From NCBI RefSeq assembly GCF_015070385.1, contig NZ_JADCSA010000014.1:28384-92383 (forward strand): DNA of 64,000 bases, read 5' to 3'. Below, one piece after another: positions 8,028 through 17,304 of the stretch. Position numbers and translations under genes: made by a program. Numbering within the stretch: position 1 is the stretch's first letter; each line of letters starts with the position of its first letter. This DNA comes from Nocardioides malaquae (GTDB lineage Bacteria; Actinomycetota; Actinomycetes; Propionibacteriales; Nocardioidaceae). The notes below the pieces were generated by a model. It was given only the letters and a program-made list of their open reading frames with translations, was not told the origin of the DNA and did not search any database.

Positions 8028-10457
8028 TCACCGGGTCGTCCCGGTGCTCCTGACGCCGAGCGAGGAGGGCAGAGATCCCCGGAAGGTGACGCGCGCGGTG
8101 ATCGTGAACACGACCCCGGCGTAGCTCTTGTCGCCGCGCACGATCATCCGGTAATACCAGGTGCCACGCCGCTTGGGAAGCTTGGTGCGGTACTTGCCAG
8201 CCTTCGTGGTCCGGATCGTCCGGAACTTCTTGAACCCGGCCTTCTGGCGCTTGGAGACCTTGATGACGATCTTCTTCTTGCCGTACTTCGGCGTGACCTT
8301 GCCATTGATCACGAAGGTGCGGTCGTTGCCCTTGAAGGTCACCTTGCGGGCGACGCGGACCGACAACGTGCCGGACTGGCTCGTCGCGTAGGTCGCAGCG
8401 GAGTCAGAACCGCCCTCGTAGACCGCCCGGTACTGGGTGTTCTTCTGCGGCATGACGTCGTAGAAGCTGACGTACCCGCTGGCCGCAGCGGTGCGCACGG
8501 TCCTCCAGCCCCCACCGACCGGCTTGGCCTGGAGCGCCACCTGCCCGGCGTAGACGCTGTCGCCCGACGTGGTCGTCACCGAGGCCTCGAGGTAGGGCTT
8601 GTAGCTGCCCCTGTACTGCACCAGGGTCCGCAGGGCCTCGACCGTCGTCACCGTCTGGAGGCTCCCCGGAGTCGGTGTGGGCGTGGGGGTCGGGGTGGGG
8701 GTCGGCGTCGGCACCGGTGTGCCCGACACCCGGACGGGGGCGGAGTCCGCTCCGACCGGCGCGAAGACACCGCTCGCCACACTCTCGCGCGCGACCACCT
8801 GCATGCCCGCGTCGGCACTGGTCACGACGTAGGTCGCCCCGGTGCCCACGGAGCGACCGTTGGCGAACCACGTGAACGACTTGCCCGACGACGGACCGGT
8901 CCAGCTGGTGCCGGTGACCCTCAGCGTCTGACCGGGCGCGGGGGTGCCTGAGATCGTCGGGATCCCCGTGGGAGCCGGGACCTTGGTCGCGTCGACGACG
9001 CCCGTGCCACACGTGGAAGTGGTGCAGGCGAGGAAGCCGGAGGCACTCGCACTCGGGAACGGAGCGACGGCGGCACGCAGCGCAGCCTCGAGCTGGTCGG
9101 GGGTGAACCGCCCGACCGACGCCAGCAGCGCCGCGACACCTGACACTGCCGGCGTGGCCATGCTGGTGCCCTGCATCCAGCCGTACCCGGGGCCCTCCGG
9201 GGAGGTCGAGCCGATGTCGACCGTCGAGAGCACGCCGTTGCTTCCCTCCCACGCCATGTCGCCGCCGGGGGCGGCGACGTCGGCCTGGCTGCCGTAGTTG
9301 GAGTACATGGCGCGGTCGCCGTAGTCGCTCGTGGACGCCACACCGATCACGCCGTTGCAGTTGGCCGGCACGCTGTCGACGGCGTTGACCCCTTCGTTGC
9401 CCAGCGCCACGACGACTGCCGCTCCCCTGCCCTTAGCGGACTGGATCGCTTCGTTCCACGCAGCCGTGCAGGTGCCCGAGCCGCCGAGCGAGAGGTTGAT
9501 GACCTTGGCAGGCGTGGGGTTCGCGGGGGTGCCGGGCACCGTCACGCCGGCGGCCCACTTGACCGCCGCGGTGATGTCGGCGTCCGTGCCACCGCACCGC
9601 CCGAGCACGCGCACGGGCTGGATCTTGGCGCCGGGCGCCATGCCGACGACACCCTGGGTGTTGGAGGCCGCGGCCACGGTGCCGGCGACGTGGGTGCCGT
9701 GCCAGGAGCTGTCCTGCGCCGGCCCGCCCCAGGGGCAGAACTCCGCCGGGGTCCAGTCGCCCGGGTCGTCGGGGTTGGCATCGGTCCCGTCGCCGTCGTT
9801 GGAGTAGCCGGCGTCGGAGACGAAGTCGTAACCGGAGACCAGGTTGGGCGCCAGGTCAGGGTGGTTGAGACGTACGCCGGTGTCGAGCACGGCGACGACG
9901 ACGCCCTGACCCTTGGTGGCGCGCCACAGGGCCGGGGCCTTGGTGCCGTACCCCCCGGCCGGCCACGGGTTCACGCCGATGGCCCGGACCCGGGCGTCGT
10001 CGGCGCCGCGGGTGTCCCACACGTTGCGCAGCTGGGCCGCCATGGGGTCCGGCACCGGCGTGGGCCACGCGTCGGTGGCCCAACGGACGTGGTTGGGTGC
10101 GGCCCACACCACGTCGGCCCGCTCGGCCACGCGGGCCGCCGCCTCGGCTGCCTCGGCCACCGGGACGGGATCGCTGCGGTAGGCGCGCACCCGGTCGCCC
10201 AGGGCGCGTACGGAGACGTCATCACCCAGGGCGCTGCCCGCAGCCGCACGCAGCGCGCTGGCAGAGGCACCTCCGCGGTACTTGACGATGAGGCCAGCGG
10301 CCAGCGCCGGACGCTCGGGTGCCGTGCGAGCCGACGGCTCCGACGGCTTCGACAGGTCGGGCTGCCGCTCGGCCGAGGCGGCCGGCAGGCCGGCGAGGAG
10401 GCTGGCAACCACCGCCCCGGAGGCCGACAGCGCGATGGCGTGCAGTGACTTCTTCAA
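8028..10457 (-). CDS. Secreted S8 (subtilisin-type) serine protease with Ig-like and basic C-terminal domains
   Basis: An 809-residue exported protease. Residues 1-29 form a Sec signal peptide (KK, hydrophobic core, AASA). An inhibitor-like propeptide follows (about 50-125). The catalytic domain has Asp192 (VLDTGV), His253 (HGTHVAG), oxyanion Asn354 (LGNEG) and Ser432 (GTSMATP), so it should be active. After residue 500 come an Ig-like module (around FTWFANGRSVG), a Pro-Thr linker and a lysine-rich C-terminal beta domain that may hold the enzyme at the cell surface. The start is TTG at 10457 with GGGGGAAG just upstream. It interrupts the usual pgsA/cinA pair, so it is probably a later insertion, yet its composition does not stand out from the neighbours. 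Confidence 0.93.
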   Translation of the reverse strand: MKKSLHAIALSASGAVVASLLAGLPAASAERQPDLSKPSEPSARTAPERPALAAGLIVKYRGGASASALRAAAGSALGDDVSVRALGDRVRAYRSDPVPVAEAAEAAARVAERADVVWAAPNHVRWATDAWPTPVPDPMAAQLRNVWDTRGADDARVRAIGVNPWPAGGYGTKAPALWRATKGQGVVVAVLDTGVRLNHPDLAPNLVSGYDFVSDAGYSNDGDGTDANPDDPGDWTPAEFCPWGGPAQDSSWHGTHVAGTVAAASNTQGVVGMAPGAKIQPVRVLGRCGGTDADITAAVKWAAGVTVPGTPANPTPAKVINLSLGGSGTCTAAWNEAIQSAKGRGAAVVVALGNEGVNAVDSVPANCNGVIGVASTSDYGDRAMYSNYGSQADVAAPGGDMAWEGSNGVLSTVDIGSTSPEGPGYGWMQGTSMATPAVSGVAALLASVGRFTPDQLEAALRAAVAPFPSASASGFLACTTSTCGTGVVDATKVPAPTGIPTISGTPAPGQTLRVTGTSWTGPSSGKSFTWFANGRSVGTGATYVVTSADAGMQVVARESVASGVFAPVGADSAPVRVSGTPVPTPTPTPTPTPTPTPGSLQTVTTVEALRTLVQYRGSYKPYLEASVTTTSGDSVYAGQVALQAKPVGGGWRTVRTAAASGYVSFYDVMPQKNTQYRAVYEGGSDSAATYATSQSGTLSVRVARKVTFKGNDRTFVINGKVTPKYGKKKIVIKVSKRQKAGFKKFRTIRTTKAGKYRTKLPKRRGTWYYRMIVRGDKSYAGVVFTITARVTFRGSLPSSLGVRSTGTTR
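8671..8716 (-). repeat. Pro-Thr-encoding simple repeat inside the subtilase gene
   Basis: Short low-complexity run of GTGGGC/GTGGGGGTC-like units on the plus strand, read on the minus strand as alternating Pro-Thr codons. It forms a flexible linker between the Ig-like module and the basic C-terminal domain. Copy number is likely to vary between strains. Confidence 0.75.
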
Positions 10458-10553
10458 TTCTTCCCCCGGGTGACCAGTGCTGACGGGCGTACACCGCCCA
10501 CCCCCACGATAGGCCTCAGGGCGCCCCGTCGACGGCCGGGACGAGAAAAATGG

Positions 10554-11177
10554 TCAGGCGCGCAGGGCGGCCCGCTGCCGCCAGACCTCGCGGTAGAACT
10601 CGAAGCCGGACCACACCGTCATCACCACGGCGCCGGCGAGCGCCACCTGCCCAATGTAGAAGACGACCTCACCCCCGATGCCGAGAGCGTCGAACGCCCC
10701 GCCGTGCGCATCGCCGTGCGGCAACGGCATGACGAGCAGCCCCAGGGCCAAGGCCTGCAGGGCGGTCTTGACCTTGCCCGACTGGGCGGCCGGCATCACG
10801 ACGCGCTTCAGCACCGAGAGGCGCAGGAGAGTCACGCTCCACTCGCGCAGCAGGACGACGACGGTGACCCACCACCACACGTCTCCCACGATCGAGAGCC
10901 CGATGAACGCCATGCCCGTGATGGCCTTGTCGGCGATCGGGTCGGCGATCTTGCCGAAGTCGGTGACGAGGTTGTGCTTGCGCGCCAGGTCGCCGTCGAT
11001 CTTGTCGGTGATCATGGCCCCGGCGAAGATCCCGAAGGCGACCCAGCGCCAGAGCGTGGAGTCGCCACCGTCCTGCAGCAGGACCCACCCGAAGACCGGG
11101 ACCAGCAGGATCCGCAGGGTGGTGAGGGCGTTCGGGACGTTCCAGTTGCTCGGCGTCCGGGTGCTCTGCGTGCTCAT
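10554..11177 (-). CDS. pgsA: CDP-diacylglycerol-glycerol-3-phosphate 3-phosphatidyltransferase
   Basis: A 207-residue integral membrane enzyme that makes phosphatidylglycerophosphate from CDP-diacylglycerol and glycerol-3-phosphate, the committed step to phosphatidylglycerol and cardiolipin. The full CDP-alcohol phosphotransferase signature is present: D58xxD61G62xxA65R66 then G75xxxD79xxxD83, within the first cytoplasmic loop. Several hydrophobic helices follow (about 20-36, 43-56, 90-110 and two near the C-terminus). The ATG at 11177 overlaps the rimO stop by 4 nt (ATGA), so it is translationally coupled to rimO, as in other actinobacteria. A related family member, phosphatidylinositol-phosphate synthase, is less likely given the rimO/cinA context. 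Confidence 0.94.
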   Translation of the reverse strand: MSTQSTRTPSNWNVPNALTTLRILLVPVFGWVLLQDGGDSTLWRWVAFGIFAGAMITDKIDGDLARKHNLVTDFGKIADPIADKAITGMAFIGLSIVGDVWWWVTVVVLLREWSVTLLRLSVLKRVVMPAAQSGKVKTALQALALGLLVMPLPHGDAHGGAFDALGIGGEVVFYIGQVALAGAVVMTVWSGFEFYREVWRQRAALRA

Positions 11178-12655
11178 ACGACTCCGCTCTCGACACGGGC
11201 GACCAGGTCGACGCCCTGGCTCTCCACGACCTCGGCCCAGACCAGGTCGCCCACGGCCAGGACCTCGCCGCCGAGGAGCTCCGTGGTGCCGTCGACCTCG
11301 GGCCCCTGGTGCTGCGCGCGGCCCTCGACCACGCCGTCCTCGACGTGCTCGACCAGCACCTGGACGCATTCGCCGACGCGCTCCTCCGCACGCTGGCTCG
11401 TCAGCTCCTCCACGAGCGCGTTGACGTGGGCGACGCGGGCGTCGACCTCGTCCTGGTCGAGCTTGCCGTCGTAGCCGGCGGCCTCGGTGCCGTCCTCGTC
11501 GGAGTAGCCGAAGACCCCGGTGACGTCGAGGCGAGCGGCCTCGAGGAAGTCGCACAACGTCTCGAGGTCCTCCTCGGTCTCGCCGGGGAACCCGACGATG
11601 ACGTTGGAGCGCACGCCGGCGGTCGGGGCCTCGGCACGCACCTGCTCCAGCAGGGCCAGGAAGCTCTCGGGGTCACCGAAGCGGCGCATCCGACGCAGGA
11701 CGGGGGCGCTGGCGTGCTGGAAGGAGAGGTCGAAGTAGGGCACGACGCCCGGCGTGTGGGCGATCGCCCGGACGAGGCCGGCGCGCGTCTCGGCGGGCTG
11801 CATGTAGGAGACCCGCACCCAGTCGATGCCGTCGATGCCGGACAGCTCGGGCAGCAGGGTCTCGAGGAGCCGCAGGTCACCGAGGTCCTTGCCGTAGGAG
11901 GTCGAGTTCTCGCTGACCAGGAAGAGCTCCTTCACGCCCTGGGTGGCGAGCCACTGTGCCTCGGCCAGCACGTCGCTGGGACGGCGCGAGACGAACGAGC
12001 CCCGGAAGCTGGGGATCGCGCAGAACGCACACCGACGGTCGCAGCCGCTGGCGAGCTTGAGCGGAGCCATCGGACCGGAGCCGAGGCGTCGGCGTACGGC
12101 ACGGGGGCCGCTCGCCGGGGCGGCGTCGGCGGCCAGGTCAGGCTCCTGCACGTCGAGGACGCTTGCCTGGGCGTGGCCGGGCACGCTGATGCCGCTGGCG
12201 TCGCGAGCGACCGGGGAGATCGGCAGCAGGGCACGCCGGTCGGCGGGCACGTGCGGCTCGTGCTTCTCCCCACCGAGGATGGACCGCAGCCGGGCCGCGA
12301 TGTCGGGGTAGTCGTCGAAGCCGAGCACTGCGTCGGCCTCGGGCAGCGAGTCGGCCAGCTCCTTGCCGTAGCGCTCGGCCATGCACCCGACGGCGACGAC
12401 CGCCTGCGTACGCCCCTGCTCCTTGAGGTCGCTGGCCTCCAGCAGGGTGTCGACGGAGTCCTTCTTGGCCGACTCCACGAAGCCGCAGGTGTTGACGACG
12501 ACCGTGTCAGCCTCCTCCGGCTCGGAGACGAGGCGGAAGCCGTCAGCCTCGAGGCGGCCGGCCAGCTCCTCGGAGTCGACCTCGTTGCGAGCGCAGCCGA
12601 GGGTCACCACGGCGACGCTGATCAGCCCGTCGGAGGCAGGAGTAGTCGTAGTCAT
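11174..12655 (-). CDS. rimO: Ribosomal protein S12 methylthiotransferase
   Basis: Radical-SAM methylthiotransferase of 493 residues that adds a methylthio group to an aspartate of ribosomal protein S12. The N-terminal MTTase domain has the cluster cysteines Cys21, Cys57 and Cys91; the radical SAM site is Cys205, Cys209, Cys212 (CDRRCAFC); a TRAM-like barrel closes the C-terminus. An insertion of about 40 residues (about 155-195) before the SAM motif is common in actinobacterial RimO. The ATG at 12655 (MTTTT) is chosen over one 63 nt upstream because family members begin close to VAVVTLGC. It follows the RodZ-like gene and overlaps pgsA by 4 nt. Confidence 0.95.
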   Translation of the reverse strand: MTTTTPASDGLISVAVVTLGCARNEVDSEELAGRLEADGFRLVSEPEEADTVVVNTCGFVESAKKDSVDTLLEASDLKEQGRTQAVVAVGCMAERYGKELADSLPEADAVLGFDDYPDIAARLRSILGGEKHEPHVPADRRALLPISPVARDASGISVPGHAQASVLDVQEPDLAADAAPASGPRAVRRRLGSGPMAPLKLASGCDRRCAFCAIPSFRGSFVSRRPSDVLAEAQWLATQGVKELFLVSENSTSYGKDLGDLRLLETLLPELSGIDGIDWVRVSYMQPAETRAGLVRAIAHTPGVVPYFDLSFQHASAPVLRRMRRFGDPESFLALLEQVRAEAPTAGVRSNVIVGFPGETEEDLETLCDFLEAARLDVTGVFGYSDEDGTEAAGYDGKLDQDEVDARVAHVNALVEELTSQRAEERVGECVQVLVEHVEDGVVEGRAQHQGPEVDGTTELLGGEVLAVGDLVWAEVVESQGVDLVARVESGVV

Positions 12656-12766
12656 CGCGACACGAGTATGCCCGCCGCTCCGCGGAAGGTCCGCATCCCC
12701 GACTGGGGTGTGGGACACGTCCGGGGAGGGCGGGCGGCGCTCGTTCGGGTCATCCGACCCGGTGGC

Positions 12767-14644
12767 TCACTCGGCGTAGGTGCCCTGGCCGGGCTCGCCG
12801 GCCTCGCCAATCGGGCCACGCTTCTTGCCGGCCACCACGACGGTCACCGAGCCGTCGCTGCTCTGCACCCGCACCGGCGGGCTGGCCTCCACGTCGGCGC
12901 GCTCGCCGATGGCCAGCCGACCCCGGAAGACGACCTCGCCGTTGGCGTCACGCACCACCACGGCGGCGCCGCCGGTCGGGGCCTCGACCCGGACCTTGAC
13001 GGGGTCGGCCACGGCACTGCCCAGGCCTCCGGGACCGCCGGAGCCGTTGAGCACCGGGGTGTCGGCGACGCCGTCGCGGGGCGCGTCCATCACCAACCTG
13101 GCCACGGACCAGGTCAGCACCAACGCCATCACCACGGCGACCAGGACCGACCAGTTGGGTCCGCCCTTGGTGCCGCGGATCGAGCCGTGGCTCCCGGTGG
13201 CCAGCTCGGCCTCGAAGACCCGACGCGGGTCCACCGGCGCGTGGGCGTACCGCTCGTCGTAGGCCACCAGCAGCGGGGCGACGTCGATGCCCAGCACGCG
13301 GGCGAGCGTACGCAGGTGACCGCGGGCATAGAAGTCGCCGCCGCAGGGCACGAAGTCGTCGACCTCGATCGCCTCGATGACGTGCGGCCGGATCCGGGTC
13401 CGCTCGGCGAGCTGTTCGGTGCTCAGGCCCAGTCGCGTGCGGGCAGCCCGCAGCTCGGGCCCGACGACCGGGTCGGCCGCGGGCTCGACCACGAAGTCGT
13501 CGATCACCACCGGAGCCACGGCGTGGCCCTCCTGCGCGATGGGACGCACCCGGTCACCCCAAGGGGTGTCCTCCTCGAAGAAGTCCTCGGCCTCGGGCCC
13601 GGTGCCGGGAGCGTCCGCGCCGACCTGCGACTCGGAGTCGTCGACGAGGCTGCTCACGACCTCGGCACGCGAGGCGGGGGTGATGGCGCGGATCGGAGCC
13701 GGCGTCTCGCTCGGCTCGACGGCGGACTCGGGGGTCTCGGCCGGCTCGTCCTCGACGAGCGACGTCGCCAGGGCATCGGACTCCTCGGCCGCCAACTGGT
13801 CGGACGCCTCGCCGTTGGGGTCCTCCACCCTGGCCCGACGTCGCGACACCAGGGCCGTGACGCGGGCACCCAGGCGGGAGCCGGCGACACTCAGCAGCGG
13901 GACCGCGCGGTCTGTGGCCGGAGCGACGGCCACGTCGGGGTCCAGCACCGCGGGGGCCTCGGCCTCGGCCACCGGGTCGAGGACCAGCGCCTCGGGCGCA
14001 CCCGAACCGGACTCGGTCTCGGCGCCGTCCTCGACGACGAGCACCGAAGCGCCGCGGCTGGCGAGCTGGTCGAGGGCGGCCGTCAGGTCGGAGCCGGCGC
14101 CGACCACACGGGTGCTGAGGCCCAGGGGCAGGGCCAGCGGGCCGCCGTACATCCGACGCGCCCAGGCCGCCTGTCGGGCCGCTGGGCGACCGAGCTGGGC
14201 GAGCATCCGCTCCGGCGTGTGCGCCACCACGGAGAGCACCCCGTCGCGCAGCAGTCCCTGGCGGGGACGGTGCTCGACCCGGGCGACCGCCGACCACGGC
14301 AGACCCACCCAGGCGCGCCCCAGGCGCAGGCGTACCCCTTGGTCGTCTGCTACCAGCAACGGAGTGCGCGCGTCGACGAGGGTCGCCAGCCAGGCAGCGG
14401 AGACGGCGGACAGCACCACCACGAGGATCCAGTCCAGCACGGCGCCGGAGCTGATCGCCCGGCCGAACCAGGCGATGGCCACCGCGGAGGCGAGGATGCC
14501 CACCACGGCGGCGACCGCGCCGTTGCGGCGGACCTCGACGATCTCCCCGGCCAGGCTCAGGGCGGGGAGGTCTGCACCCGCGCGCTCGTCGTCGTGCCAC
14601 TCCTGCGCAGCGTTGCCGAAACCGTCCACAGCTCCCCCGTTCAT
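12767..14644 (-). CDS. RodZ-like helix-turn-helix membrane protein
   Basis: A 625-residue protein combining an N-terminal pair of membrane segments (about 41-63 and 68-90) with a PH-like stretch, a long acidic low-complexity linker (about 200-390), a RodZ-type helix-turn-helix (about 395-430, LRAARTRLGLSTEQLAERT), a basic juxtamembrane stretch, one more membrane helix (about 496-518) and a C-terminal beta domain of the DUF4115 type. RodZ organises MreB-dependent cell shape; actinobacterial homologues sit between ftsK and rimO as here. The extra N-terminal membrane half makes it about twice the usual RodZ size, possibly a fusion with a separate PH-domain membrane protein. Start ATG overlaps the ftsK stop by 4 nt. 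Confidence 0.85.
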   Translation of the reverse strand: MNGGAVDGFGNAAQEWHDDERAGADLPALSLAGEIVEVRRNGAVAAVVGILASAVAIAWFGRAISSGAVLDWILVVVLSAVSAAWLATLVDARTPLLVADDQGVRLRLGRAWVGLPWSAVARVEHRPRQGLLRDGVLSVVAHTPERMLAQLGRPAARQAAWARRMYGGPLALPLGLSTRVVGAGSDLTAALDQLASRGASVLVVEDGAETESGSGAPEALVLDPVAEAEAPAVLDPDVAVAPATDRAVPLLSVAGSRLGARVTALVSRRRARVEDPNGEASDQLAAEESDALATSLVEDEPAETPESAVEPSETPAPIRAITPASRAEVVSSLVDDSESQVGADAPGTGPEAEDFFEEDTPWGDRVRPIAQEGHAVAPVVIDDFVVEPAADPVVGPELRAARTRLGLSTEQLAERTRIRPHVIEAIEVDDFVPCGGDFYARGHLRTLARVLGIDVAPLLVAYDERYAHAPVDPRRVFEAELATGSHGSIRGTKGGPNWSVLVAVVMALVLTWSVARLVMDAPRDGVADTPVLNGSGGPGGLGSAVADPVKVRVEAPTGGAAVVVRDANGEVVFRGRLAIGERADVEASPPVRVQSSDGSVTVVVAGKKRGPIGEAGEPGQGTYAE

Positions 14645-17235
14645 CGCTCCCCCTCCAGCGTCGCGATGACGCCGTCCACCTCGTCGGGCTTGACCAGTAC
14701 GTCGCGTGCCTTCGACCCCTCGCTGGGGCCGACGACGCCTCGGCTCTCCAGGATGTCCATCAGCCGCCCGGCCTTCGCGAAGCCGACGCGCAGCTTGCGC
14801 TGCAGCATCGACGTCGAGCCGAACTGGGTGGAGACGACCAGCTCCACGGCCTGGATCACCAGGTCGAGGTCGTCACCGATGTCGTCGTCGAGCTCGCGCT
14901 TGGAGGCCGCCGGGGCGGTGACCTCCTCGACGTAGGTCGGCTCGAGCTGGTTCTTGCAGGCCGCGACGACCTCGTGGATCTCTGCCTCGGTGACCCAGGC
15001 GCCCTGCACACGGATGGGCTTGGAGGCGCCCATGGGCAGGAAGAGCCCGTCACCCTGACCGACCAGCTTCTCGGCGCCGGGCTGGTCCAGGATCACCCGG
15101 CTGTCGCCGAGGCTGGAGGTCGCGAACGCCAACCGGGAGGGCACGTTGGCCTTGATCAGGCCGGTGACGACATCGACCGACGGCCGCTGCGTCGCGAGCA
15201 CCAGGTGGATGCCGGCGGCGCGGGCGAGCTGGGTGATGCGGACGATGGCGTCCTCGACGTCGCGCGGGGCGACCATCATCAGGTCGGCGAGCTCGTCGAC
15301 GATGACCAGCAGGTAGGGGTAGGGCGTGAGCACGCGCTCGCTGCCGGCGGGCACCTCGACCTTGCCGGCACGGACGGCCTTGTTGAAGTCGTCGACGTGG
15401 CGGTAACCGAAGTTGGCCAGGTCGTCGTAGCGCATGTCCATCTCGCGCACGACCCACTGGAGGGCCTCGGCGGCCTTCTTGGGGTTGGTGATGATCGGCG
15501 TGATGAGGTGCGGGATGCCCTCGTAGGCGTTGAGCTCGACCCGCTTGGGGTCGACCATGATCATCCGCACCTCGTCGGGGGTCGACCGCATCATGATCGA
15601 GGTGATCATCGAGTTGATGAAGGACGACTTTCCCGAGCCGGTGGCGCCCGCGACGAGCAGGTGGGGCATCTTCGCCAGGTTGGCGACCACGAAGCCGCCC
15701 TCGACGTCCTTGCCGAGGCCCGCGACCATCGGGTGGTGGTTGCTGCGGGCTGCCTCCGAGCGGAGCACGTCGCCGAGGGAGACGATCTCCTTGTCGAGGT
15801 TGGGGATCTCGACGCCGACCGCGGACTTGCCGGGGATCGGGCTGAGGATGCGCACGTCGGCCGATGCGACGGCGTAGGCGATGTTGCGCTGGATGTTGGT
15901 GATCTTCTCGACCTTGACGCCGGGGCCGAGCTCGACCTCGTAGCGCGTCACGGTCGGACCACGCGTGTAGCCGGTGACGTGGGCGTCGATGCCGAACTCG
16001 TCCAGCACCTGGGTCAGCCGGCCGACGACCTCGTCGGAGGCCTTCGAGCGGGCCTTGTGGGGCGAGCCCGGCTTGAGCACGTCGCTGCCCGGGAGGGTGT
16101 AGGTGATGTCTCCGGAGAGCGCCAGCTGCTCCACGCGCGGCGGCAACGGGGTGTGGGGCGGCGGCTCGACGGCGGGGACGACCTCGGTCGCGGCGTCCTG
16201 GGCGGGCGCGGTGTCGCCGAGGATGTCCAGGCCGGCGTCGCCGTCCTGCTCCAGCGCCACGTCGATGGGGTCGCGCTTGCGGCGGCGCTTCGTGATCTCC
16301 CGGTCCTCCAGGAGCGGGGTGTCGTAGGCCGGGTCGCCCATCTCCGGGTCGATCTCGACCTCGCCCCGGCGCGGACGGTGGATCGGCTCCCCGTCCTCGT
16401 CGTAGGTGCGGCCCGTGAGGCGGTCGCGCAGTTCGGCGAGGCGGTGCGGCACCTGGTAGATCGGCGTCGCGGTGATCACCAGCACGCCGAAGACGGTGAG
16501 CAGGACCAGCAGCGGCACGACCACGTAGACGGTGCGCAGCAGGTCCATGAGGAGGCTCGAGACGACGAAGCCGATGGCGCCGCCCGCCCCCTGCAGGGCG
16601 GACGCGTCGCCCAGGCTGGGCTGCGGGTTGCCGTTGGCGATGTGCACGAGGCCCAGGACGCCCAGCAGCACGGCGGTCCACCCGATCACCTGCCGGCCGA
16701 CCGGGCCGTTGTGCTCCGGGTCGCGCAGCGTGCGCCAGCCCAGGAACGCGAGGGCCAGGGGCACTGCCCAGGCGACCTTGCCGACGGTGCCGGCGGTCAC
16801 CGAGCGGACGAAGTCCATCGCACCGCCGGGCGGTTGCCACCACACGGCGCCGGCCACGACCATGGCCAGGCCGAGCAGGAAGAGACCCACCCCGTCGCGA
16901 CGCAGCTCCGGGTCCAGGTCACGCGCCCCGTGGCCTACGCTGCGAGCCACGGCACCGACACCGTGCGCCACGGCCATCCACAGCGCGAGCAGGCCGCGGC
17001 CCAGCGCCACGAACGTACGCTGCACGGGCCCTGGGCCGTTGCGCACCGCGCGGGGCGCGGGGCGCCGTGCCGTCTGCGGGGCGCGCGCAGAGCCACGTCC
17101 TGCCGACGAGGCAGGACGTGCGGTGCTCTTGCCAGCTCCACTCGAGCCAGTACTCCGGGATCGGGTGCTCGTGCCCTTCTTCGCAGAAGAGCCCGAACTC
17201 CGCGAACCCGGCGGGGAAGACGTACGGGTCGCCAT
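14641..17235 (-). CDS. ftsK: DNA translocase FtsK/SpoIIIE
   Basis: An 864-residue septal DNA pump. A basic, Ser-rich N-terminal tail (1-70) precedes four predicted membrane helices (about 80-290), a charged linker, the RecA-like motor with Walker A GATGSGKS near residue 530 and Walker B VIVDELADL near 645, and a C-terminal gamma winged-helix domain (about 795-864) that reads polar chromosomal guide sequences. It moves chromosome termini through the closing septum. A TAGGGT -10 hexamer lies 6 nt before the ATG, so the mRNA is probably leaderless. The gene heads a cluster with 4-nt overlaps to the RodZ-like gene, the same order as in other actinobacteria. Confidence 0.96.
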   Translation of the reverse strand: MATRTSSPPGSRSSGSSAKKGTSTRSRSTGSSGAGKSTARPASSAGRGSARAPQTARRPAPRAVRNGPGPVQRTFVALGRGLLALWMAVAHGVGAVARSVGHGARDLDPELRRDGVGLFLLGLAMVVAGAVWWQPPGGAMDFVRSVTAGTVGKVAWAVPLALAFLGWRTLRDPEHNGPVGRQVIGWTAVLLGVLGLVHIANGNPQPSLGDASALQGAGGAIGFVVSSLLMDLLRTVYVVVPLLVLLTVFGVLVITATPIYQVPHRLAELRDRLTGRTYDEDGEPIHRPRRGEVEIDPEMGDPAYDTPLLEDREITKRRRKRDPIDVALEQDGDAGLDILGDTAPAQDAATEVVPAVEPPPHTPLPPRVEQLALSGDITYTLPGSDVLKPGSPHKARSKASDEVVGRLTQVLDEFGIDAHVTGYTRGPTVTRYEVELGPGVKVEKITNIQRNIAYAVASADVRILSPIPGKSAVGVEIPNLDKEIVSLGDVLRSEAARSNHHPMVAGLGKDVEGGFVVANLAKMPHLLVAGATGSGKSSFINSMITSIMMRSTPDEVRMIMVDPKRVELNAYEGIPHLITPIITNPKKAAEALQWVVREMDMRYDDLANFGYRHVDDFNKAVRAGKVEVPAGSERVLTPYPYLLVIVDELADLMMVAPRDVEDAIVRITQLARAAGIHLVLATQRPSVDVVTGLIKANVPSRLAFATSSLGDSRVILDQPGAEKLVGQGDGLFLPMGASKPIRVQGAWVTEAEIHEVVAACKNQLEPTYVEEVTAPAASKRELDDDIGDDLDLVIQAVELVVSTQFGSTSMLQRKLRVGFAKAGRLMDILESRGVVGPSEGSKARDVLVKPDEVDGVIATLEGER

Positions 17236-17241
17236 GCTGCG

Positions 17242-17247
17242 ACCCTA
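17242..17247 (-). promoter_or_regulatory. Putative leaderless -10 element for ftsK
   Basis: TAGGGT fits the actinobacterial TANNNT -10 and ends 6 nt before the ftsK ATG, which would place the transcription start at or next to the start codon. No ribosome site is present. No good -35 was seen. Confidence 0.55.
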
Positions 17248-17304
17248 GTTGATTCGCCACACCAGCCACTCCAAGCACAGGTGCGTGTCGCTGATCCCTG
17301 AGGC

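Noticed and set aside
11309-17301. Long plus-strand open frames of more than 1200 and 770 codons opposite rimO, the RodZ-like gene and ftsK
   Set aside because: Shadows of the minus-strand genes; their sequence is Gly/His/Arg/Asp-rich without any domain, and the minus-strand genes have complete motifs.
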